Part shown: in pieces, positions 1 through 13,322 of the stretch
Position numbering within the stretch: the stretch's first letter is position 1
Layout: each line of letters begins with the position of its first letter
Assembly: GCA_003344405.1 (NCBI GenBank)
Contig: NOWV01000012.1
Coordinates: forward strand, 868,001 to 932,000
From: Trichoplax sp. H2
Taxonomy: Eukaryota > Placozoa > Uniplacotomia > Trichoplacea
Direction: 5' to 3'
Length of the DNA stretch: 64,000 nt
Notes under the pieces: generated by a model
What the model was told of the DNA's origin: nothing
The model's database searches: none
Seen by the model: the letters and a program-made list of their open reading frames with translations, nothing else
Made by a program: the position numbers and the translations under genes

Positions 1-202
1 CTCATACTCTTGTTTAACACATGTATGGTACAGATCAACAGCATAAGTGGAATCTGTTATGCACTTTATATAGTAGCTATGGAGCATGTTTGGACTGAAA
101 TATGTTCAGTCGCCGCTTCTAAAAAAGTAATGACAGCTAGTGGTGGCAGGGATGTACTAAAAGTCACCAGTAGCCTCTAATGGCAAGTGTTTGTTGCTTT
201 AC

Positions 203-3200
203 CTGCGTAACTCGACAGGCTTCAGCAATTGAATGTCTATGAAATCTCCTTTAATAGGTTTTACGCCCCAAAACATTCCTTTACCATTATAAGCAAATTC
301 AATGGAATAACTTTGATGATGCTTTATGGTGGTTTTTATTTTAGCTGGAGGATTATTATGAGCCACAAACAGATTACCCATCCTAAATGATTTATCCTAG
401 GCAAAATGAAATATTTTTAATCAAATAAGACAATAACCGAGAACTAATCACGTCAATAAAAGAAATCGTCTTCTCATTTAACAGTAAAGCTAAACTATCA
501 ACTCCACACACGTGCTAAATTACTAACGCTAACGTCTTAGTAGTTAACAAATCCTTAATGAAAGCTGATATGTCGGAATCCTAACCTTCAATGGCTGAAC
601 TTTACCAGCTAGCGAGGAATGCTTTCCGACGTGTTGAAATAGTGAAGGTCGAAAACGTTTAGATAATTTCTGTTTCTGAAGAGAACAGTGTCGCTGGAAA
701 TTTATAAAGAAAATATTTTAGAAGTTCCATTTTAATAATACAAACTTAATCAATTCAAACTAGATAAAAATTCAAGACTAAATTGTTGCACGTATGAACG
801 GGTAAAAATACTACATTCGAAATTATGCGAAGATCTGTTGACCAATACCATTGATTTATCTATTGAGCAAACTTTAGAATATAAAATATGATCTAGAAGC
901 CAATCGCAAGGTTGGTCTTTATGAAACATTAACATGTAATTAACCATGTAAGCTAAATTTTCAGTTCGGAACAATTTACCTATCAATACAAAAGATTATA
1001 TATACATCAATTGTTAAGTACCATCAAAACATGTATCTAAAAAGAAAAACAACACAAAATTTGAAGAATAAATGCTACTCTATTCTTATAATAGAGTAGT
1101 TTGTATTTACCAATAAATCCTAATTGCGAAAAGAGTAAAACAAACCACTGTTGATCGCGTTGTTTCATAGCGAAATTCTTCATTTTAGAGATACAGTTAG
1201 GAGCAGAAATGACGTCATCTTCTAGCTAATTTGTAGCAGAAAGCGCGTTATTATAAACATCGAAAAACAACAATAATTGAGAAAAAATATGTATTCACAG
1301 TTTATTCAACTTAGTAATATATTGTTAGCAAATAGGTATAAGTAGAGGGTACTAGCTATAATCCATTTGATATCAAAATAGGTTCCTACTTTAATTATAA
1401 AAGTTAATAACCAGCATTACTCTGCCAAGGCAGTTGATGACGCTGTAGGGATTTACATGGAGGTAAATGCAGATAAAACTGGTGACTAACATACTGTACT
1501 GATGAACACTTAGTTTTACCTGAACGTAGTAAACGCCCTTGTTCATAACGTACATCATAAGGTAAGCATAATCCAAATTTTGTTTAGTTCTCCATCTTAA
1601 GTTGTACATCATAACATAATTTTTGTTAGAATATTTTTAATGATAGATGAAAGGAAGACTTTAAAATTTTATTATTTGCTACCTAACACGTTGTATATTG
1701 TCTCCTAACGTCAACGGCAGATGAGTAAGATCTGGATAATAGTCAGCTGCAGGTGCAATCATTTCTAAAAGGCCTGATGCAATGTATTGGCTAAACCTTT
1801 GCAATAAATCATTAAGTAATGAACTTAATACAAATATGTAACACACCGAGAAATGTAATATTGCTATAAAGATAAGAAATATTTTCTTACTTATCCGATA
1901 AGACTTTAGCGGTATCCTTGATAAATTTTATATTCGTCTATACAGTAGTTAAGGAGAAACAGACTTTCAATAATTCGTATATTATAATATAACGCTAAGG
2001 AACATTCCATACAGATATTTGTTGCTGTAATACCCGTATTCCAACATTAGTATATTGTAAGTAAATTTTAAAGTTACCTTTGTCTTTTAAATTGGTAAAC
2101 TAGTACTCAAATTAATGAATTTATGATTGACCATGAAACAGATGAGTATTAAAAGGATATTACACTGTATATACTTACCTCGGCTATAAAAACTACTACA
2201 ATAGTGATTTCCTTTTCTTCATCAGACATACTATTAAATAGGGATCCCAAGGTCTTAACCAAATAGCTTTCTTTGCTTCTTTTAACTGTTGGAATGCCAA
2301 CCACTATCGTGGCTAAAAGCACAAATATATACAAAACTATTATGATGAAATCAAGTTATTTCATTGACCTATTTTGGAGTTGGTTTAGCGATAATCAGAT
2401 TAGCAAGTCTTCTAGTAACTAATAAAGCTGCGTTTATAGTTTTATCCCATTTAAACTTATATTCGAAGAGGCTGAATATAAGTAGGACTACTAAAACTTT
2501 AGAGCTATCAAACAATTTATCCTCTATTGATATTAATACATTATATATTTTCAGTTTACATTATTCCTCATTCTTTCAAATAAAATATTTTTATCGTAAG
2601 GTACACCGAATAATACAAGTTTACAACTTGTTCTTTTCTGACGTACAAGCAATAAACAAAATAACTTGACGTCTCAATTTAAATTCATATCAGAGCACCG
2701 AACTTTCATTAGATTATTTATTGCCTTATTTAAAATATATTTTCCTGATTTCGGTTAATAATAAATTTTTATTTACCTCCTAACTTATTCTTGCCAATTT
2801 TTAATGACGGTATTAGGGCATGCGGTTTCTTCTTTAGATGAGGTAAATAGTTTTGAATTGATGGCGCATGAATTCGATTCGATAGTGACATATCAGCCGA
2901 TTGTGCAGTTGTATTGCTCAATAGGTTATAATTATTACTGATAGACAGAAATTTTTGCTGCTCACTAGCTAATCGATCCTTTAATTGCAAGACTTCATTC
3001 GATTTAATTAGAGAATTTAAGTCAGACTCTTGTAGTTGCGATTTTAATTTTTGAATTTCGTCTTCATACTTTCTGGCTGAACTACCTAGAATGATTACAT
3101 GACATACATTTAAGTAATTCTAAATGCCTATCTACGTAAAGATATAAAATATGTATGCCACATAAATACAATTCTCATCATTTACAACCAGACTAGTTAA

Positions 3201-4535
3201 CTGCCTAATGCTCTATATCAATATTAACTGTAAGGAATAATAATTAATCGTATAATAAGTAATTTTGATACCGCTACTAATATTGTGCGCTACATCTACT
3301 GTTATCTTAAGCATTGTATCGCCTACAAAGTAGTACAGTACAGCAAAGGCAAAATACTCTGATAATTATATAATTTAAGGACATTATACAGACATATAAG
3401 TTAATGTGATAAGATCACTAGGCTGTTTGAAGTCAAAAACTTCATGATGTTAGCATATACTACATTACCGAGAATAATTTAAATTCAACTTTCATGGCTA
3501 TCAATTTATATACGCATATATATCTCTACAGTATTATTACGTAACACTATTTTCTCATAGCATGTCTAAGCAGCAATGGATTTTCAAAAATATAAATAGT
3601 ACAAATTATTAATTGCTACTCAAATTGTATTTGAAGAGCAAGGGAAATGGAGAAAAAATGTCGATAAAGACGTAAAATAGTGATTGATAACGGAAATCAT
3701 CTTGTTGGTCGATTTCAATTAACTATAGCAAGCATCAATTACTAGTTAATGTTCTATTTGGTGTCCTATTTTTAACGGTAGTAAAGGAATACAATCATTT
3801 CATTCAATTACGATGCGTTAGTATGGAGACACGAAGAGCGATTGACAAAGGGGCTCGCGTTGATACATCGATGGTCGAGTTTAATTAACTGTAGTATGCC
3901 AAAATTACTACTCATGTTATATTTGGCATTATGTACTTCAATAATAGCAGAGGGAAAAAATTTCTTAACTTAATGTACAATTCATTGTGTAGTACTATCG
4001 CTGCTACAATTACAACGTGTTAGCATGGACAAGAAATAGCGATTGATCAAGGGGCTCAAGTTGATGGGTCGATTTTAATTAACTTTAGTATGTCAAAATA
4101 TTATTAATGTTATATTTGGTATCATTTACTTTAATAATAGTAAAGGCATGAAATCTCTTAATTTAATGTATAATTGTACAGGACTGTCGATATTGCAATT
4201 ATAATACGTTAGCATGGATAAGAAACAGTGATTGATGAAGGGGATCATGTTGACACGTTGATAGTCGATTTCAGTTGACTGTAGTATGCAACAATTGCTA
4301 CTAATTGATATTATTTTATAGTATTGAGGATTATCCTGCAACAGTATTAGAATAAGCATCAAACCTTTTCATTCCATGTACAATTACAGTACTGTATGAT
4401 CGGAAACTGCAATTAATTACTACAAGGCGATAACATTAATCAAAATACTCGACCTTGTCGGAATATAGCGATCCATAAACAACAAATAATTATCACGAGT
4501 AGTATCAACATCGACGAATGCGCTCGCCTAAGCAT
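203..4535 (-). CDS. MGAT4-like: MGAT4-like N-acetylglucosaminyltransferase, copy A (3' end outside window)
   Basis: This matches the alpha-1,3-mannosyl-glycoprotein 4-beta-N-acetylglucosaminyltransferase (GnT-IV) family, Golgi type II membrane enzymes that add a beta1,4-GlcNAc branch to N-glycans. I assembled ten exons: 4535-4454, 3085-2777, 2312-2179, 1937-1891, 1790-1683, 1595-1520, 1225-1111, 979-849, 693-586 and 396-203. All phases agree and no stop interrupts the frame. Exon 1 is 27 codons with a short basic tail (MLRRAHSSM) and a hydrophobic signal anchor. Exon 2 is a coiled-coil stem ending in the family block [10 protein letters not shown]. Family landmarks then follow in order: [19 protein letters not shown], the acidic LEDD motif expected to bind metal and donor, [25 protein letters not shown] and NNPPAK. 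The last exon stops in phase 2 inside the C-terminal lectin-like domain, and I could not place the next exon in bases 1-202. Human MGAT4A/B are about 535-550 residues; about 434 are visible here. Confidence 0.88.
3680..4400. repeat. Diverged tandem repeat in intron 1 of MGAT4-like copy A
   Basis: About four units of roughly 160-200 bp lie in the 1.37-kb first intron. Each carries a recognisable series: 'gattgat' or 'gattgac', an 'aagggg' or 'aacgga' stretch, 'gtcgattt', 'aattaact', 'tagtatgc', and then an AT-rich tail with 'ttagcatgga'. Unit starts fall near 3681, 3840, 4039 and 4228. The units differ by many substitutions and small indels, so the array is old. No coding potential was seen. 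Confidence 0.75.
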
Positions 4536-6917
4536 GTTTTGTAATGGAAGATTTATCCTGCCAGAATGTGCTGTCTCTAGTGCATGTAAAAATTGATCCC
4601 AATGAGATTGTCCACCAATGCAAGCGTTAGTATTTCACCTTGGCTGCCAGTGTACCGGTAGTACCATGTAAGGAGTAGCATTGACCAATGACAAGGCCAA
4701 CAATTTTTCTCCGTTTAAGAATATTATTATTTTAAATCATTCCAGTCAGAAATAGTTCATTCGACAGCTGAAATTGCTTGTATAATAATCCTTTTAACAA
4801 ATTAAATCAATGATGTGTAAGCGCTTGAGAACTCTTTGAAAGTTAATCAAACTTGTTATTATTGATGCACTCAATCAAAGATAGACTTGGACACTATGAC
4901 GTCGATTTAGGCATAAAGAATCAATCATGAATGAATACGTTAATGTGGACCATTAACTGAATTCCAGTTGGATCTTTTGGATAATAAAGTCGTTAGTAAG
5001 ACAGAGTGGTTTATAATTCTGTCATTGGAGCTTTTATTAAGTTGAAAATTGAAAGGATATGAGCGGCCATTCCCCAAGAAGACCAGAAGAACGGACCAGC
5101 CGCAAGTACAAGTTTGCTTCCTTGACGGAAAGGCACAATTTTGATCGAGTAGTCCTGATACCCTGTCCGCCTGAATTCCATGGAATTGGCTTCCACTCAG
5201 TTAAAACCTGATACAGTACTGAATAAGTTAGCACTGTAGCGTACAGTATATAGTACTGTACACTACAGTAAGTATGGAGGGGCTGAGCCAGGGCCCGCTG
5301 AGGTCCTGCAAAAGACTACGAAAGAGAATCGAGAGTTGTTCCTGATTTTCAATTCGAGATACTTTTCAAAGTATTGAAATACTTTGAACGATGTTTTGCT
5401 TGTACCTTGTCAGACTAGTTAACAGCAGTCTGTGTTAATATTAAGAAATTGCAACTCGTCCGTTGTGCTGATACAGTTCGCCAGTTCACTGCCAACGGAC
5501 CAGCTGCGTGCTCATACTTACAGTAGTCTGAAATCGAATCTTCGATATGACTGCCCACTTCTGCACAACAAGTTCCACCGCGGTTAGAAGTTACAACTGT
5601 ACATATACTGAGTGTTAGTAAGAGCGAGAGAGAGAGAAAGTACAGTGGAAAAAATCTACCGGTTTTACTTGAGTAGTTCCTGGTAGAGTAATGTCCCGTA
5701 CTAAACTCGACGATGGACTGATCACTCTTAAGGTGAACAGACACTTTCGGCCTCATCTCATCAAAATATTCGGACAAACACTTGGTTGTGATAGGGACTT
5801 AAGTATGCAGATGGTCCATTCTGAATTGACTGATTTTGTTCTAAATTAAGTAATATTACATTGAATCTTACTATCTGTTACTAAAGTTCTACTTAGAAAC
5901 AGTTCTATAAGATCGTAAATGTTATTTAAATTAGTACTATTGATGTAGAAAACAGATATGGAAGATTCATACTACAGTAATTAGCGATTTTTCGACATTA
6001 ATGCCATCATTTGGTTAGGAACTCCGTCTGTCTGAGGGAGGTGATCAGTCCAGGTCTCCTTCTAACTGTATGATACACTGCATAAACCTCTCTTCTTTCA
6101 ATTGACTGATCAACTTTAGTCATTCAGTTTATATATTAAGAGGTGATTACGTAGTTCAGCTACGTAATAGCTTTATATCATCGCAACATCAACTTCATAG
6201 CCTTTAGCTTGGGTATTAAGACAAATATGTATATTTCAATCCTTTCCAAAAATTTGGAATCATTATCTTTAGTTGCATATTAAACCAATTTACTTTCCGA
6301 CTACACCAGGTAGTATTGAGGCTCTTGGATAGTAAACTACTTAGCCCCAATTACAGCATTATTCATTAATCATCTAAATTCTGACTGATATGTATCTATC
6401 TGCATTAGCAATAATACTGTATGCTCTGATATTAGTGATTTTTACCGCCCATTACAAATTATATAAATGATACCTTCTGCAGTTGTAATAATTGTAATCG
6501 TAATAGAACCTAACCGTTTCTTATCTAAAGTACGATTTCGGACATTGCATTAGCACTACAGGAAACAATGGTTCATCAACAGTCCCACTGTAAATAGCAT
6601 CTCACAAGCTTAAAAATCATTTAACATCTGTCATTAGAGAATTTTTAAATATAATACAAAACATATTTAGTTCATCTACAACTAGAATGAAATACAGTAT
6701 TTCATCTAAAACGCAGAATCCTCAAGTTGACCGGGCTCCGATGTAACAATATACTAAAGATGTACAAGTTGCTACTAGTAACAAAAGAATCGCAATTTAA
6801 TAGCAATAAATAGACATCATCAAATAAAAACTAAAATTTCATATCCACAACATAGATATCGCTAAAAAAAGATATACATTGACTTCAGTTGCTTCAAAAC
6901 CTCTGTTATATGACGCT
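4536..6917. other. Intergenic region between the two MGAT4-like genes
   Basis: This holds the region upstream of copy A and downstream of copy B. I see no exon that aligns to a family I know. Two minus-strand open stretches (5777-5415 and about 5196-5011) contain hydrophobic segments and possible splice sites but no recognisable domain. A short cluster of GTAC palindromes lies at 5228-5271 and a (GA)-rich run at about 5620-5640. Confidence 0.6.
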
Positions 6918-9900
6918 CTATTTTGGTCTAAATGAGTTATCCTAAATTATAATAGAAAACAGGAAATTAATTCGTCAATTATTTAGTCACAGCTCTCCCA
7001 ACTATGAACTAAGCTCACCTTCAATGTTTGCTTTTTCCCAGCTAATGACGAGTTCACACCCATGTGCTGGAAGAGTGAAGGTTTATATTGTCTTGTAATA
7101 CCTTTTTTAGACCTATTACATTGTGCCTAATGATCAGGGACATAAACAAAATCAAAAAATGATACAAATTGAAATAATCAACAGTTCAAATAGTTTAGCT
7201 TACCGTAGAGACTCCAACCGAACAAACTTTAGATTCCAAAACATTTTCAATTATCCAGTCACACGGATGATCAACATGGAACATTATGAGGAAATCAATC
7301 ATATAACCTAATTCTGATGTTTTAAACAGTCTTCCTACAATTGATTAACACAAAATACTTTTTTAATTCAGAAGTATAAAACTAATAGCAACATCAATGG
7401 ATAATTGATAATGCATTTGAAGTTTAGATTTTTACCTATAAATCCTAATTCGGAGTAATAAATGACAAACCAATTACCAGATTGACTATCGGCATAAGAG
7501 ATAATAGACGAAACAAATCCTTTTGCGGCAATTACATCATCTTCTAACTGCAGCAAAATGCGCAATCATAATTATATTTATAAATATCAGTCTTAAGTTT
7601 GCATTTGCATGACTATTGCTTGCAAGTAAACTGTACTATGGGTACGCTACTATGTGTCGTATTTAGGCAGTACATAATGTAAGGTACCAACTGCAAACCT
7701 GTAAATAATATTTTCCTCTCTTCGTTGAATACATCATTATCCAAGCATAATCTAGATTCTGCTTTGTTCGCCACCTTGGAAACAACCATAAAACAACATT
7801 AGGCAAAAGCATAATTGAAATTTAACATACTTTTTGTTCAGATATGGGTGAATTATCTATTGAAAGTCAAATTAGAACTGCTGTTGTCACTTTATGTTGC
7901 AATATTAAATGACTAACTTCACTCGGGGAAGTGGATCACCATAGGTTCTTGGCAAGTTCGTCATGTCTGGATAGTAAGCAGGAGAGGGAGATACAATTTC
8001 GATAAGTCCTGATTCAAGATCTGCCAAATACCTAAATTGAAATAAAAAATAAACATTCGTAAATAGTGTCTTATCCAGATAAATAGCATCCACGAAGTAG
8101 CTAATAAGTATATTAAATATAATTGCAACAATATACGTAGCTCAACGTACTTATTAGAAATATCCGCCTTAATTGAAGCTATATATTCCGGATTTTTCTA
8201 AAATTAATTAATTGAATGATATTCACAACTGCAGTATTAGTGTTTACTGGCACACATAAATGGATACTTATCATCCATACAGGAGTTATTTTAAGAAACG
8301 AATCTACAATCGTAAAGACGACAATAGTAACCTCAGCAACAAAGATTACAATTAACGTTTTCGATTTTTCATCCGTGTTCATCTGAGTAAGTAGTGATCC
8401 CAAAGTTTGCATTAGATAATTCGCATTTGATCTCTTTACTGTCGGGATTCCAATTACTAAAGTCACTACAAAGAATGCAATGAACATAACCGAAGCACAT
8501 TAAATGTGTTTAAAGTAAATATCTATGTTCCAATAAAATTTTAACTTTAGCCTTATAAAAGATCAATCAAATCCGACACTTGAGTTTACCTCCAGTTCTT
8601 CCTTTACTCTCTTTAGCAGCAGGCTTTAAAGCATCTGGATTGTTAGCTAGATGAGGTAAAAATTTATCTATGGATGGTAAAGATAAGTCGGCCGAGATAA
8701 GATCCGTCTTCTCTCTCTTTTCCATAGTGTTTCCATTATTGACATCAGTGTTCACGGTTTTTACGTCTTCCTTTTTAGACTGAATTTTCTTATTTTCTTC
8801 GCTTATAACCGAAATATTCTGTTGTTGTTTCAATATTGTCTCTTTAGCTTCAACTAGGTCTTCTTTCAGATGGACAACTTCCTCTTTATACCCATTAATT
8901 AATTTTTTAATGGCTAATTCAGCAGAATTATTTAGTTTGGGCTTATCATTCTTTAAATTCTCCAAGTGTAGCTCAGCAATAGCGTGCTGTTGTTTATCGA
9001 TCTTTTTATGCGACTGACTAAGTTCTTGTTTCAGGGAATTGATATTTTGCTCATAGCTTGCGACTAATTGCTTTATATTCTTACCACCACTTTTTATACC
9101 AGAGATAGTTAGGTTACTATTCTTGGCAGTTTCCTCGATATAATGAATTTTATCTTTCAGGCGATCGATTTCAATTCGTAATCTGTCTGGCTTAGCTAAA
9201 TTGAATATTTGCATTTAATAGATGTTCAATAGGAGTTCATTGATACGCATACTCTACCAACATACGAATACCTTATATGTAATATTATCCAAATAAGTAT
9301 CGTAATTTACATAAACACACAAGTTGTAACACATAAATAATAATGTATCTACGATATTGTATCATTCGCAACACTGTCAGTAAATCACATGCTACTGCAT
9401 ATATATGAAACAGTCCTTAGTATATTCTAGATTGTAAGGATTACAAAATTAATTTAATTATTTGATAATTGGCAATAGTAAAATCAAAAGCAGATAGCGC
9501 CGCCATCTAACCTAATACTGAAGCTTAGGCCTAGCCTTTCTGTACATGAGCATAAATTTATAAATCTTTAATCGATTTATGGTTTTTCTCTTAACCCTTA
9601 AAGACACGTTTCGTACAGAGTACAACTGCACAAGTACGGCACCGTTCTTTAATTAGGGAATGAATTCTAGCTAGAGTATTACACTATCTGTTCTACAGGG
9701 CGTAATAGTTACTGTATAATGGCGATGACATTTTGATACAATCTTTCAACATGATAGTACATTTGGTAAAAACTTAAGCATACGCGCATACAGTACGTAA
9801 TGATGTAACATCGTCAACTGATTTTGAAGATTACAATTTTTCGTCATTGAGTTCATGTACAATCAATTCTTACCTTGGCTATAAAAATAATAGGTAATGT

Positions 9901-9970
9901 AAGCGGCGGTGCTTAAAGTCATCAAGATTACAGCTAATCGCAACGATTCCCTTCTTGATAATCCTGGCAT
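6918..9970 (-). CDS. MGAT4-like: MGAT4-like N-acetylglucosaminyltransferase, copy B (complete, truncated C-terminus)
   Basis: This is a tandem paralogue of the downstream MGAT4-like gene. Ten exons join in frame: 9970-9874, 9195-8590, 8465-8332, 8197-8151, 8031-7918, 7774-7699, 7547-7436, 7334-7204, 7126-7019 and 6941-6918. They total 1449 nt, which is 482 residues plus a TAG stop. Exon 1 encodes [11 protein letters not shown] and then a hydrophobic signal anchor. Exon 2 (606 nt) is a lysine/glutamate-rich coiled-coil stem, twice as long as in copy A, ending with [11 protein letters not shown]. The catalytic part keeps [50 protein letters not shown] and KPSLFQHMG. The final exon starts with DNSFRPK, aligning to DKSFR of copy A, and then stops. 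The C-terminal lectin-like region of about 150 residues is therefore missing. The EDD motif is intact, so catalysis is possible, but substrate handling may differ. The donor after exon 3 (GTTACT) is weak. Confidence 0.87.
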
Positions 9971-12419
9971 TTTGTTTGCAGCCTAGGTTTAAGCTCAACC
10001 ACAGGTAAAGGGAGAGCTAGTAGAAAAGTTATGAAAATTTAATTAATAAAGAATTAACAAATATACTGTAGCATTTGCCAATGCATACTTGTAGCGATTC
10101 CATTTTAATATCAGCAGATACAATCAACTACTGAAAATAAGACCTCAACAATTGAAAAAGGTAGGCGTTCATTTACAAATAATGCTTTATTATGTACTGT
10201 ATATACGCGTACATAGGTGAATATTCATTTAGTATGTTGCAATGTACTGTAAGCGGACTTGACTGTGATCAAGTGATGCTCTTGATCAGCATGTCATTCG
10301 TTATATTAGTACAGGCGCTAAAATACTAGATATGGGTAAATCATAGTAAGTAGCGTCGATAAAACAGCTTGCAGTAACTTGCAGTGCCAAACTACTGAAA
10401 CTGGAAGGAAAATTTTTCGGTTACGGCACATAAATAAACCATATATAATGACGTACGTAAAAAATGGAGAAAAAATTTAGTCAAGATTGTGCTCTCTACT
10501 CGAATGCGAATACGCGAACGAATATGCGTATATAACACACCGTTAGTGTCGGACAAGGGTGATATCTGTTCCTATAAAGTTATATGCAGATCTACAGCTG
10601 TATTAGCTTCGGTCGTAAGCATTTGCAGTTCCATCATACGATTGACGCTGAAATAATTCTGCAAATGAAATTTGAAGGAGAACGTATACTGTGGTGAAAT
10701 AAAATAAAATGAACAATAGAGGAATCTCAACATCGAGGCTTATTTAATCCACGTGTAACCATGACATTGTGTCAATTCTACGGTATAATATCCTAATTTT
10801 ATAGTACTGTATCATAATGACATGGAAAATAGAATGATAGCGACTACTAAAGCGCATACTAACTGTTCTAATCCTAGACTAAATTACAACAATTATTCAT
10901 CGAGGTGAGACAACGACAGCATACGATCCTTTCGTATCGAAGAATGGAACAATCGATAATAATCACCAATATCGCAGATGGCAGTTGTATTTATTACGAG
11001 AATAATAGCACAAATCTTGCAACGCGTGAATACTGAATAGTGTCATTTCCTACATTGAAATAGCAGCATAGCAACCTACGAATCAAAAAATTCTTTACAA
11101 ATGCAGCCTATTTAAATTGGAGCATCCATCATAATCTTGCCAAGAAAAATACCATTACTGTGGTTTTTATTGGGTGTGTGTTGATATGAGCTACAGTACT
11201 CGAAACAACGGAAACAACCAAAAGATGATCACTACAAGAACAACAGTACCGCTAGATTGCAGTATACTCGTAAAATAATTACATACAAGTATAATGATGA
11301 ATCAGTCAGTGCCTGCATGACGATAATAGCTCAGTCATCAGAAAATGATTCAATCCTATTTCCTTAGCTAGCTACAACAATGTTAAGGATCAGGTATATC
11401 TGACAGAAATTCAGCTCAGTAATGAACATCGAATCCCTATTTGTAACTGTAACACCCGTAAAGACGTGTACAACTGCTAAAGATTCGAACTGATGATCTC
11501 CATAACTTGATATAGACGTAGAGTGAAAGATTACTACAGTAGTACTTTTGTACAATGAGCGTAGCCTTTACCATTACTAATCAACTAGATGCTCGATCAA
11601 GACTACAATTACTGTATTCATTCATTAATATTATAAACTGCAAATTGGGCGATCATGCGTTATAATGGTCAACAGATCGAGTCAATTAACTTCAACTACC
11701 TACGGATATGAAGATATGCGTTCTGTATATCATTTTCTAGGATTTGAGTGCAGTACAACTCGAATAGAATGCTCGAATTGGACGTAAAAAGACACCTGCT
11801 ACACTTTTAGCCTCTGACAATGGCGAACAGCCAACAATTGATATCATTGATAGTTAATTACGCGTATTTGAACAAGCTTCTAGCGATAAAATTGAAATAT
11901 GAGTATATTATATGCGCGATATTATTCATCAAGCCAAAGGTAGTACAATCATTTTTGAATAAAGTGATCAAAGTGAGATTACCACAGTAGAGAAAGACCA
12001 TTAGGGTAGTATTCTTAACTGGGTTCGATTGTAATGGGAGAATTGCAGGGCAATATTACAAAAAAATTTAACGTTACTGTTCTGCAAGTGCGAATTATAC
12101 TGTAGTCCATCATGCATCGTTTCCGTTATATGAACAACTTGATGGAATGTTGGCTAACACTACGATCGACGATTAGACGCGTACCACTGCATATTGCAGT
12201 ATTCTCGATCAATTACAGTACTTGATCGTTCCTATAGATCGATACAACCACGCTCAATGTAAGAATAACAACATCTGCTAATGGCTTTACCTCTACAGCT
12301 GCAACTATTCCTCCTCTGAGATTGTCCACGCTCGCAAATCCCTAGCGATACTGTATGGGAAATTCAAAAGTTTTTTGCTAGCCCCCCCAAACTTGGATGG
12401 AATATTTTGCGGCCCCTCC
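9971..12419. other. Intergenic region upstream of MGAT4-like copy B
   Basis: No exon could be supported on either strand. The stretch is AT-rich with scattered single 'tactgta' or 'tacagta' words. The core promoter and 5' UTR of copy B should lie just above 9970, but no clear TATA or initiator element was identified. Confidence 0.55.
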
Positions 12420-12560
12420 TTTTCTTTCCAGTTTGTGCTGTACAGTACAGTACCACAGACTTCTGACTCAACGTTACAGTGTACAGTACAATGTACTGTG
12501 CTGTACAGCACGCTAGATTCTATTGGAGTCAACGTCTATAGTACTGTACTGTACATTGTA
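12420..12560. repeat. GTAC-type palindrome cluster
   Basis: Overlapping short palindromes of the tacagtac/gtactgta type are packed here (for example 12438-12452, 12478-12512 and 12538-12552). A run of 'cttaccctaacccttac' follows at about 12573. Open frames across it translate as repeating Tyr-Ser-Thr-Val words, so they are artefacts of the repeat. Confidence 0.7.
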
Positions 12561-12661
12561 TTAGTATCCAACCCTTACCCTAACCCTTACAAATTCATGT
12601 ACGGTACTGTAACATCTGTAATATTAGGACCATTCAAAGCGTTGACGATTCTAGTTTGAAA

Positions 12662-13322
12662 ACTTGGGTGCAACTGAGCTTTAAAAAAAACTTGGGTGCA
12701 ACTGAGCTTTAAAAAAAAGGTGCAACTGAGCTTTAAAAAAAGGTGCAACTGAGCTTTAAAGAAAAGTTGCAACTGAGCTTTAAAAAAAAGGTGCAACTGA
12801 GCTTTAAAGAAAAGTTGCAACTGAGCTTTAAAAAAAGGTGCAACTGAGCTTTAATAAAAAGGTGCAACTGAGCTTTAAAGAAAAGTTGCAACTGAGCTTT
12901 AAAGAAAAGTTGCAACTGAGCTTTAAAAAAACAACTGAGCTTTAAAAAAAGGTGCAACTGAGCTTTAAAAAAAAGGTGCAACTGAGCCTTAAAAAAAAGG
13001 TGCAACTGAGCTTTAAAGAAAAGTTGCAACTGAGCCTTAAAAAAAGGTGCAACTGAGCTTTAAAAAAAGGTGCAACTGAGCTTTAAAAAAAAGGTGCAAC
13101 TGAGCCTTAAAAAAAGGTGCAACTGAGCCTTAAAAAAAGGTGCAACTGAGCTTTAAAAAAAAGGTGCAACTGAGCTTTAAAAAAAAGGTGCAACTGAGCT
13201 TTAAAAAAAGGTGCAACTGAGCTTTAAAAAAAAGGTGCAATTGAGCCTTAAAAAAAAGGTGCAACTGAGCTTTAAAAAAAAGGTGCAACTGAGCTTTAAA
13301 GAAAAGTTGCAACTTGCACCTT
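12662..13322. repeat. Minisatellite, about 27 copies of a 22-25 bp unit
   Basis: The unit is GGTGCAACTGAGCTTTA followed by an A-run of variable length, often interrupted as 'aaagaaaag' before the next 'ttgcaac'. I count 27 occurrences of the core, with minor variants 'gagcctta' and one 'aattgagc'. The minus-strand open frames across it (Phe-Phe-Lys-Ala-Gln-Leu repeats) reflect the unit lengths and are not treated as genes. The last unit ends near 13322, where 'aacttgcacc' reads as a short inverted end. Confidence 0.95.

Noticed and set aside
5011-5777. Two minus-strand open stretches with hydrophobic segments and possible splice sites
   Set aside because: They could be joined in phase but show no recognisable family, and their starts are not ATG. 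Not enough support for a gene.
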